This document shows positions 33,397 to 40,460 of a stretch of 64,000 nucleotides of DNA, piece after piece (the first letter of the stretch is position 1; each line of letters opens with the position of its first letter). The position numbers were made by a program, and so were the translations under genes. This stretch comes from Kerstersia similis (lineage in GTDB: Bacteria; Pseudomonadota; Gammaproteobacteria; Burkholderiales; Burkholderiaceae_B), in contig NZ_CBCSIQ010000021.1 of assembly GCF_965139615.1 (NCBI RefSeq), positions 1 to 64,000 of the forward strand, given 5' to 3'. The notes below the pieces were generated by a model. The model made no database searches. It saw nothing but the letters and a program-made list of their open reading frames with translations, and was not told the origin of the DNA.

Positions 33397-33579
33397 TATA
33401 TATAAATGATAGTAACTGATGGGTGTCTGGGGATAAGTCGATCAACTCAGCTTATCTTTTAAAAATCAATAACTTAAGACATGTTTGTGCTTGTTGTTAA
33501 GTCGGTTTGCAGTCTGTTTATCGATTCTGGACAATTTTTCTTCCCTGATGGAAACAGCCAGTTATCCAGAATCGATGCA
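33397..33579. repeat. Origin-region module, copy 1
   Basis: The module starts with TATATATAAATGATA (33397-33411), holds CTGGGGATA (33427-33435) and ends with the 19-mer GTTATCCAGAATCGATGCA (33561-33579). The same three landmarks recur in the same order and spacing at 33943-34123. The sequence between them is strongly diverged. Confidence 0.7.
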
Positions 33580-33942
33580 GGGGTTGTCAACAGGTTTACC
33601 CCCATGGCAACTCGTATCCTTTTGATCTATCTCAAAAGATTTGAATTAGAGAATGACTTGTCTTGTTTCAAGTATGGATATTTCTGAACAAGTTGCAGTT
33701 CGTATTTAAAGCCGGCGACATCAGGGAAAAGAAGTTGGAAAACGATCTGTCATGATTTTCTGATAGACCTTGGCAAGCGTAACAAACTGAAAAACCAGTT
33801 TGCTGTCTGTCCTTGCCAAAGTGGGAAGCTTTGATCTTGTTGTCTGCCAAAGCTGTTTATCAGGATTTATGGATGCACCGATTCCTGAATTTTGTCAGGG
33901 AGGCCGGCAAAAAAAGAATCCCTTGCTGTTTATAGATATTGA

Positions 33943-34123
33943 TATATATAAATGATAATGATGGATAAGGCCTGGGGATATGTGTATCGATGCAGATTTT
34001 CACAATAAAAACAAAGACTTGAGTGGCCTTATCGATGTGTGCAAGTCCATGGACAGGTCTGGCATGAAAAGTGGATGGATTTTGGATTTGTGCATCGATG
34101 TCGAGTTATCCAGAATCGATGCA
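33943..34123. repeat. Origin-region module, copy 2
   Basis: TATATATAAATGATA (33943-33957), CTGGGGATA (33972-33980) and GTTATCCAGAATCGATGCA (34105-34123) repeat copy 1 with an offset of 544-546 bp. The landmark sequences are identical and the spacers are not, so the landmarks appear to be under selection. Confidence 0.7.
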
Positions 34124-34337
34124 CAGCTTGTGCACGGAGTTGTTCCCATCCGGACGCAAAATGGGGGTGTTGCGGCATAAATTCCTGCCAAAGCGTCTTG
34201 GCATGGCCTGGGCTAGCCCAGCGGTGGCGTCATGGCTTCGTCATTGTGTGGGGCTATAACGGCTGGGGAACCCGCTGGTTGGCCTGCTGAGGAGCCTGCT
34301 TGAAGCGGGGTTCACTGCACAACAGGCGACAAGGCTT

Positions 34338-35504
34338 ATGAAAATAGCGGTGGCCGGAACAGGTTACGTCGGTCTTTCCAACGCCGTACTTTTGGCGCAA
34401 GCCAATGAGGTATTGGCCTACGACATCGATGAGCGTAGGGTAGGCATGATCAATCGGTGCCAGTCTCCGATTGCCGACCCGGAGATCGGGGCGTTCCTGG
34501 CGAGCGGCCGCCTGTCTCTGAAAGCAACGACGGATCCCCAGGAGGCGTTTGCGGGCGCTGCCTATGTGGTGATAGCGACACCCACGGATTACGATCCGGA
34601 GACCAATGGTTTCGACACCCGTAGCGTGAAACAGGTGGCGGCCGCGGTGCGGGCGTGGAATCCGGATGCGGAGATCATCATCAAATCTACCGTGCCCGTG
34701 GGTTTCACCATCGGTTTGCGGCAGGAACTCGACTTCGAGCACATTACCTTTTCGCCAGAATTCCTAAGGGAAGGCCGTGCCCTGCAGGACAATCTGCATC
34801 CGTCGCGCATCATTGTCGGTGGCCGGGACGAGTCAGCCCGGAATTTCGGGCGTTTGCTCAGGGAAGGCGCGCATCGCAAAAATGTGCCGGAGCTCTATAC
34901 GGATTCGACCGAGGCGGAAGCGATCAAGTTGTTCGCGAATACCTACCTGGCCATGCGTATCGCCTTCTTCAATGAACTGGATACCTACGCGCAGATCAAG
35001 CAGTTGGACACTCGTCAGTTGATCGAAGGTTTAGGCCTGGACCCCCGCATAGGCATGTACTACAACAATCCGTCCTTTGGTTATGGTGGCTACTGTCTGC
35101 CCAAGGATACGCGGCAGCTGCTGTCCAATTATGCGGATGTGCCGAATTGCCTGATGCGGGCCATCGTGGATGCCAATGCCCTGCGCAAGCAGTTCATTGT
35201 GCGGACCATCGTGGCGCGTGCGCCGTCCTGCGTGGGAATCTATCGCCTGGTCATGAAAGAAGGCGCTGACAATTTTCGTGAGTCTGCTGTGCTGGACATC
35301 ATCCGGGGGCTGCTTGCTGCCGGGCTGCGAGTGCTGATTCATGAGCCTGGGCTGTCGGGCGGCCGCTATATGGGCTGCGAGCTCGAGCCGGATCTGGCTG
35401 CGTTCAAGGCGCGGTGTGAGGTGGTGCTGGCCAATCGCCGGTCAGAGCAACTGGAGGATATTGCGGCCAATGTGTACAGTCGTGATGTCTTCGGTATGGA
35501 CTAA
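34338..35504 (+). CDS. ugd: UDP-glucose 6-dehydrogenase
   Basis: The 388-residue protein starts MKIAVAGTGYVGLSNAVLLA, the NAD-binding Rossmann motif. KSTVPVGFT, SPEFLREGRALQDNLHPSRI and NPSFGYGGYCLPKDTRQL carry the family signatures, including the catalytic cysteine in GYCLPKDT. Length matches the short E. coli-type Ugd. It oxidises UDP-glucose to UDP-glucuronate, a precursor of acidic polysaccharides. It is the first gene on the right side of the candidate origin and lies before the cellulose operon, with which it shares the UDP-glucose pool. A 556 bp gap suggests separate transcription. Confidence 0.97.
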   Translation: MKIAVAGTGYVGLSNAVLLAQANEVLAYDIDERRVGMINRCQSPIADPEIGAFLASGRLSLKATTDPQEAFAGAAYVVIATPTDYDPETNGFDTRSVKQVAAAVRAWNPDAEIIIKSTVPVGFTIGLRQELDFEHITFSPEFLREGRALQDNLHPSRIIVGGRDESARNFGRLLREGAHRKNVPELYTDSTEAEAIKLFANTYLAMRIAFFNELDTYAQIKQLDTRQLIEGLGLDPRIGMYYNNPSFGYGGYCLPKDTRQLLSNYADVPNCLMRAIVDANALRKQFIVRTIVARAPSCVGIYRLVMKEGADNFRESAVLDIIRGLLAAGLRVLIHEPGLSGGRYMGCELEPDLAAFKARCEVVLANRRSEQLEDIAANVYSRDVFGMD

Positions 35505-36061
35505 TAATGACTTGCGTTAAAGTCAGGCAAAATCTGGTGCTTTATGCGCCCAGGATGTAACAGAAGCGCATAAAAGTGTTGTCAATTTGCAGAATAAAGG
35601 CCTCATGAACCAAAACCCCGGTGGTTTTTTCCCTTCGTTCATAGGGGTCTTTTACAATTCGTGACTGTACGCTGCTGAGTCAGGTCTCCGCGATGCCTGC
35701 GGATTTCTGCTTGGGTTTATGTTCGTTGACGGGTTTCTGTTACTTTTATAGTAATTTTGCAATAGTTTGCATGGTTTTAATCTCATTATTGTGGGAAATA
35801 AGGAAATACCGTAGATAATTCCGTGAAGGTTGACCGGTTAAGCCGGTGAACTTTGACGGGCTGACACTAGACAAGACAGGCGACCGTAACTGCGTGAACA
35901 TGCAGTCGCGGTCGTTGTTTCATGGCAGCCTCGCAGGGGCTTTCCCATTCTTCGCGGTACCTGTTGCTGAAGAATAACGTTGCTGCCACAACATGCTCCA
36001 ATGCCGCATGAGTGATAGCCATGCGGATCGACGCAACGATACAGAAGAAGGTTAAGGCAAG
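35505..36061 (+). promoter_or_regulatory. Gene-free region upstream of the cellulose operon
   Basis: About 556 bp, AT-rich in its middle. AAAACC...GGTTTTTT near 35612-35630 could end ugd transcription. Two hairpins lie closer to bcsD: ACCGG-ttaag-CCGGT (35833-35847) and a longer one with CGACCG (35881-35886) paired to CGGTCG (35909-35914) plus an inner CTGC/GCAG. These may be leader-RNA structures of the bcs operon. I saw no clear promoter hexamers and no c-di-GMP riboswitch core. A small minus-strand frame (35867-36100) is not convincing. Confidence 0.5.
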
Positions 36062-36562
36062 ATGGAAGCTAAGTTCGTCCAGTATTTCAGGGAGTTGCAA
36101 TCAGAGGTCGCTGTGCGTCCGCTGCTGGAGGCTTTTGGTAATGCGCTGTCTGAGCAATTGGGTGCAACCGATGCCCGGGTGTTTGCTCGCAGGGTAGGAC
36201 AAAGCTTTGCAGACGCTCATCCCTTGGGTGAGGCAACGACCTTGGATGCATTACAGAACCAGATGAACACATTTTGGTCTCAGTACAAGTGGGGCCAGAC
36301 AGTGCTGGAAGAAACTGCCGGTGCGTTGCGCATCGTGCATTGCTTCTCCCCGTTGGTAGCCGCACTGGGCGAAAAAAGCGCCCAATGGAGCCCTGCATTT
36401 CTGGAGGGCGTCTATCAACAGTGGTTCCTTTCCCTGCGGCTTGATCCGCGCCTGGCAGTCAAGCAGGCGTCCGATATTGATGTAACCGGTAGCGTGGAGT
36501 TCAGGCTCGAGCGTGCAGCGGCACAGCCGGCGCCAGCTCGGTCGCCAGGACTTTTCCGCTGA
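36062..36562 (+). CDS. bcsD: Cellulose synthase periplasmic subunit BcsD
   Basis: The 166-residue protein begins MEAKFVQYFRELQSEVAVRP and has the helical organisation of BcsD, with DALQNQMNTFWSQYKWGQTVLEE and GVYQQWFLSLRLDP. It lacks an obvious signal peptide, as Komagataeibacter BcsD also does. In that genus BcsD forms an octameric cylinder that aligns glucan chains into crystalline ribbons. AAGG precedes the ATG. It is the first gene of the operon, followed 35 bp later by the BcsP-like gene. A BcsD gene points to a type I cellulose system. Confidence 0.85.
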   Translation: MEAKFVQYFRELQSEVAVRPLLEAFGNALSEQLGATDARVFARRVGQSFADAHPLGEATTLDALQNQMNTFWSQYKWGQTVLEETAGALRIVHCFSPLVAALGEKSAQWSPAFLEGVYQQWFLSLRLDPRLAVKQASDIDVTGSVEFRLERAAAQPAPARSPGLFR

Positions 36563-36597
36563 GGGACCGGTTGCGGAGCAGAGAGGCTATTCAACTT

Positions 36598-37392
36598 ATG
36601 AAAGATAGTAACGACGTAAGCAAATTGTTCGAGGAGATTGGCGCCAGTGCCAATGCCTACAGAGAGATCACGCGCGCTGAACGTGCGGGTGAGGCGTTGG
36701 CCCGTTGGCCTTTGCTATCGACTCTGCAAGAGGACATTGCCAAGTCGGGCTCTCCGGATGATGCTTCTTTGTTGAATATTCCCTTGGGCCGCCGGCAGGA
36801 GCCGCAGCTACCCAAGGTGATGCGTGAAGAACCTGAGGTCAGTCTTCTTGCGGAGCGGGAGCGACAGGAACCTGTATCCCAGCAGGGGTATAAACCATCG
36901 CCCTTGGGGGCTTGGGCCAAGCCCGAGGAGGCTGTCGAGCCTCCCGTGCTGCAAGAGCCTGTCTGGGGCGCCCGGGCGGCTGTTCAGGCGCCGGTTGCGC
37001 CTGTGGCCAGTGCTCGTCCTTTGGTGCAGGAGCCCATGGACCGTGAAGATGGGTTTTCCCTTGCGGCCAAGCTCGCCTTGCATGGTGAAGACACTGCCGT
37101 TGCGCCTGCCAAAAACCCCGTGCCAGAACGGAAGCAGGGAAAAGGCCTGCAGGATGTGCTGTTGCGTATTCTGGGGACAGCTGATGACAGCGGTGTTACC
37201 TCCCCTGCTGCCGGCCGGAATGAGCCTGCGTCCCTGGGCGCCTTGAATCCTGGACAGAATTTCGTGCGCCAGGCCGAAGCGTCGCGTCATGAGTTGTTTC
37301 GTGAGCCTCAGAGCGTTTCTCAGGAGAGCGATGAGCTTGCGTCCCATGGACAGGCACCATTCTCTCTGGCGCAACGGTTGAACCGCTTATGA
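36598..37392 (+). CDS. BcsP-like cellulose synthesis regulator with BcsR-like N-terminus
   Basis: The protein from the ATG at 36598 has 264 residues. Residues about 3-48 (SNDVSKLFEEIGASANAYRE then RAERAGEALARWPLLSTLQE) resemble the small protein BcsR of E. coli, especially the RWPLL box. The rest is proline-, alanine- and glutamate-rich and probably disordered, with short motifs such as DGFSLAAKLAL and APFSLAQRLNRL that repeat an F-S-L-A-x-x-L pattern. BcsR acts with BcsQ in assembly of the synthase complex. The stop overlaps bcsQ (ATGA), so partnership with BcsQ is likely. It may correspond to the family called BcsP, which I cannot confirm without a search. Confidence 0.7.
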   Translation: MKDSNDVSKLFEEIGASANAYREITRAERAGEALARWPLLSTLQEDIAKSGSPDDASLLNIPLGRRQEPQLPKVMREEPEVSLLAERERQEPVSQQGYKPSPLGAWAKPEEAVEPPVLQEPVWGARAAVQAPVAPVASARPLVQEPMDREDGFSLAAKLALHGEDTAVAPAKNPVPERKQGKGLQDVLLRILGTADDSGVTSPAAGRNEPASLGALNPGQNFVRQAEASRHELFREPQSVSQESDELASHGQAPFSLAQRLNRL

Positions 37393-38159
37393 AAATAGTC
37401 TCTGTGGTTTCTCCCAAAGGGGGAGTTGGCAAGACAACAATCACGGTGAATCTCGGTGTAGCGCTCCAGCGAGCGGGGCATCAGGTGCTGCTTGTCGATA
37501 TGGATCCGCAAAGCGCATTGCGTTTCCATCTGGGCGTGGATCTGGCTGCTGGCGATGGCCTGGCGCCTGCTGCGCTGGGTCAGCGTCCCTGGCGCGATAT
37601 CTGCCTGAATACGGCCGCTGGCGTTGCGCTGCTGCCGTTCGGCCATATCGAAGATGACGCGCGCGAACAGCTTGAGACGGAAATGCAGCAGAGCGGTGAT
37701 TGGCTGCGCTCCCGATTGGAGCAGATGGGGCTCCTGGACGATGCGGTTGTCTTGGTAGATACGCCGCCTGGCGCTTCTGTGTATATGCGCCATGCCTTGC
37801 AGGCATGCCATATTGCCGTGGTGGTCACCTTGGCGGATGCTGCCAGCTACGCCACCTTGCCGAGTATGGAGCATATGCTGGCGCAATATTGCGAGCAGCG
37901 CAGCGATTTCGATACGGCAGGGTATCTTGTCAATCAGTTTGATGCAGCCAATCAGTTGGCTCAGGATGTGACCGGCCTCATGCGCCAGAATTTTGGCCGT
38001 TCAGTGATTGGTGTCGTACATAAGGATGCTGCCGTGAGTGAAGCCATCGCCTGTCGCCGCAGCGTGTTGGATTATGCCCCTCATAGCCAGGCAACCAGTG
38101 ATTTTCTGGAGTCGGCGCAATGGCTCAATGGTCGGCTGGCAGCGGTTCGACCTGATTAA
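37389..38159 (+). CDS. bcsQ: Cellulose synthesis MinD/ParA-like ATPase BcsQ
   Basis: The 256-residue protein starts MKIVSVVSPKGGVGKTTITVNLGVALQRAGHQVLLVDMDPQSALRFHLG. The Walker A box is a full PKGGVGKTT, unlike the degenerate one in E. coli. DDAVVLVDTPPGASVYMRHAL is the Walker B region. BcsQ localises the cellulose machinery to the cell pole and, with BcsR and BcsE, activates the synthase in enterobacteria. It overlaps the BcsP-like gene by four bases and precedes bcsA. Position distinguishes it from the chromosomal ParA. Confidence 0.92.
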   Translation: MKIVSVVSPKGGVGKTTITVNLGVALQRAGHQVLLVDMDPQSALRFHLGVDLAAGDGLAPAALGQRPWRDICLNTAAGVALLPFGHIEDDAREQLETEMQQSGDWLRSRLEQMGLLDDAVVLVDTPPGASVYMRHALQACHIAVVVTLADAASYATLPSMEHMLAQYCEQRSDFDTAGYLVNQFDAANQLAQDVTGLMRQNFGRSVIGVVHKDAAVSEAIACRRSVLDYAPHSQATSDFLESAQWLNGRLAAVRPD

Positions 38160-38173
38160 TGGAAATTTGATGC

Positions 38174-40414
38174 ATGGACGCAACTCCGTCTTCTCACGCT
38201 AAGCGCCAGGAACCGGGGCTGGCAAACAGATTGTCTGCCTGGGGAGAACGGGTAGCGGATCTGCCGTTCTGGAACAATCGTTGGGTGCGCTACGCAATCG
38301 TGGCGCTAGCGATCTTTTTGTTCTACATCATCGTTACCGTGCCGCTGTCGCTGGGGCAGCAGGCATTTTTCGCCGTGGCAACCATTGTCCTGGCGTTGCT
38401 GTTGCGGCGCGTGCCCGGCCGTATTGCTTTGTTTGCAATGATCGTGCTGTCGATTGCCGCGTCGTTGCGTTACATGTACTGGCGGGTGACTTCGACCTTG
38501 GGGTTCGAGCACATCCTGGACATTATTTTCGGCTTCACGCTTCTGATAGCGGAGTTGTATGCGTTGATAACGCTGCTGCTGGGGTATTTCCAGTCGGCAT
38601 GGCCTCTGCACCGCAAACCGGTGCCGCTACCGGCAGACATCTCGCAATGGCCGACTGTCGATATCTTTATTCCGACCTATAACGAGCCGCTGGCCATTGT
38701 TCGGCAGACCGTATTCAACGCGATGGCGCTGGACTGGCCGCGTGACAAAATCAAGATATATGTGCTGGATGATGGCCGCCGCGAGGAATTCCGCGAGTTT
38801 TGTGCGGAGGCCGGTGTTACCCATGTGACGCGTAGCAATAACTTCCATGCCAAGGCCGGCAATATCAACGCCGCGCTGGAACATACGACGGGCGATTACA
38901 TCGCGATTTTTGATTGCGATCACATTCCGACACGCTCGTTCCTGCAGATCACGATGGGGTGGTTCCTCAAGGATCCCAAACTATCGATGATCCAGACGCC
39001 TCACGTGTTCTATTCGCCCGATCCTTTCGAACGCAACCTGCAGACCTTCCGTGTCACGCCCAATGAGGGTGAGCTGTTCTATGGCTTGCTCCAGGATGGC
39101 AATGATCTCTGGAATGCCACGTTCTTCTGCGGCTCTTGCGCGGTGATCAAGCGCGAGCCCTTGCTGGAAGTGGGCGGTATCGCGGTGGAAACCGTGACGG
39201 AAGACGCCCATACCGCACTGAAGATGCAGCGCCTGGGCTACAACACTGCCTATCTGGGGATTCCCCAGGCAGCGGGCCTGGCAACGGAGAGTCTGTCCGG
39301 CCACATCGGCCAGCGTATTCGCTGGGCGCGCGGCATGGCGCAGATTTTCCGCATGGATTGCCCCTTGTTGGGCAAAGGCTTGAAGCTGGCGCAGCGGCTT
39401 TGCTATACCAACGCGGCCCTGCACTTCTTCTACGGTTTGCCGCGCCTGATTTTCCTGACGGCGCCCTTGGCGTATCTGCTGTTTGGCATTCACGTTTTCA
39501 ATGCGTCGGCGTTGATGATCACGGCCTATGCTGTGCCGCATATTTTGTTGGCGACGATCACGAACTCGCAGGTGCAGGGTAAATTCCGCCATTCGTTCTG
39601 GAATGAAGTCTATGAGTCAGTGCTGGCCTGGTACATTCTGCGTCCGGTGCTGGTGGCCTTCTTCATCGATCCCAAGTTGGGCAAGTTCAACGTGACCGCC
39701 AAGGGCGGTGTGATCGATAAGGCCTACTTTGACTGGACCATGGCCAAGCCCTACCTGATCCTGCTGGCGCTGAATTTGCTGGGGGTGGGGTTCGGGGTCT
39801 ATCACCTGATTTCCGGCGCGAGTTTCGACGAGCATGGGGTAACGGCAACGCTGGCCATCAATCTGTTCTGGATTGTCTATAACACCCTGTTGCTGGCCGC
39901 TTGCGTGGCGGCAGCGAGTGAAACCCGGCAGGTGCGGGAAAGCCATCGTGTTTCCATGCGCATCAAATCCATGCTCAAGCTGTCTTCGGGCAGCACCGTT
40001 GCTTGCGAAACCGTCGATTTCTCCCAGGGGGGATTGGGCATTCGATTGCCGGATGAGGTGGAAATACCGCTGCATGAGCGGCTGATGGTGTCTATTTATC
40101 GCAATAATGAAGAGGCTACCCTGCCTGCTAAAGTCGTTTTCAGTCGAGGCCGGAATATAGGCCTGCAGTTTGTTGATCTGACGCCGCAGCAGGAAGTGGA
40201 GTTTGCCCGCATGACTTTTGCCCGCGCCGATATCTGGACGACGTTTTGGGGCAAGCTCAAGCGCGATAAGCCGCTGACATCGCTGGGTTCCTTGTTGCGT
40301 GTCAGTATGCGGGGAGTTGCCCTGCTGTTCATTCATACCAAGAATATGCTGGTGGATCTGGTGAAAGGCAACCGGGTCGAGTCCAAGCGTACCAAGTTGG
40401 AAACCGGTGATTAA
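38174..40414 (+). CDS. bcsA: Cellulose synthase catalytic subunit BcsA
   Basis: The 746-residue membrane protein has the processive GT2 motifs in order: DD (residues 199-200), DCD (247-249), FFCGSC (317-322), TED (342-344) and QRIRW (380-384), flanked by about eight membrane helices. After the last helices the PilZ domain shows RESHR (588-592) and DFSQGG (615-620), both halves of the c-di-GMP site. It polymerises UDP-glucose into beta-1,4-glucan and passes the chain through its own channel. All catalytic and regulatory residues are present, so the enzyme should be c-di-GMP dependent. No diguanylate cyclase is in the window. Confidence 0.98.
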   Translation: MDATPSSHAKRQEPGLANRLSAWGERVADLPFWNNRWVRYAIVALAIFLFYIIVTVPLSLGQQAFFAVATIVLALLLRRVPGRIALFAMIVLSIAASLRYMYWRVTSTLGFEHILDIIFGFTLLIAELYALITLLLGYFQSAWPLHRKPVPLPADISQWPTVDIFIPTYNEPLAIVRQTVFNAMALDWPRDKIKIYVLDDGRREEFREFCAEAGVTHVTRSNNFHAKAGNINAALEHTTGDYIAIFDCDHIPTRSFLQITMGWFLKDPKLSMIQTPHVFYSPDPFERNLQTFRVTPNEGELFYGLLQDGNDLWNATFFCGSCAVIKREPLLEVGGIAVETVTEDAHTALKMQRLGYNTAYLGIPQAAGLATESLSGHIGQRIRWARGMAQIFRMDCPLLGKGLKLAQRLCYTNAALHFFYGLPRLIFLTAPLAYLLFGIHVFNASALMITAYAVPHILLATITNSQVQGKFRHSFWNEVYESVLAWYILRPVLVAFFIDPKLGKFNVTAKGGVIDKAYFDWTMAKPYLILLALNLLGVGFGVYHLISGASFDEHGVTATLAINLFWIVYNTLLLAACVAAASETRQVRESHRVSMRIKSMLKLSSGSTVACETVDFSQGGLGIRLPDEVEIPLHERLMVSIYRNNEEATLPAKVVFSRGRNIGLQFVDLTPQQEVEFARMTFARADIWTTFWGKLKRDKPLTSLGSLLRVSMRGVALLFIHTKNMLVDLVKGNRVESKRTKLETGD

Positions 40415-40460
40415 CTGTCACTGTTCGCCAAAATTCATCTATGTCGCAGGCCCATCGCCC

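Larger units (their letters stand above)
33114..34330. other. Candidate chromosomal replication origin (oriC)
   Basis: A 1.2 kb gene-free, clearly AT-rich stretch lies between the cold-shock gene and ugd, beside mnmG and parS. Genes left of it run leftwards and genes right of it run rightwards. DnaA-box-like nonamers are present: TTATCCAGT (33325), TTATCCCCA (minus, 33428-33436), TTATCCAGA (33562 and 34106) and CCTTATCCA (minus, 33963-33971). None is a perfect TTATCCACA. AT-only runs at 33386-33411 and 33930-33957 could be unwinding elements. Short plus-strand frames in the region do not look coding. The call rests on position, composition and repeats. Strand skew was not computed. Confidence 0.65.

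Noticed and set aside
33481..33687. Short plus-strand frames in the candidate origin (also 33980-34180 and 34039-34290)
   Set aside because: They overlap repeats and AT-rich tracts, lack ribosome binding sites and do not resemble proteins.
35700..36061. c-di-GMP riboswitch upstream of the bcs operon
   Set aside because: Hairpins are present, but I could not find the conserved GEMM core, so only generic leader structure is reported.
35867..36100. A 77-codon minus-strand frame before bcsD
   Set aside because: It overlaps the bcsD start and a leader hairpin and shows no recognisable features.
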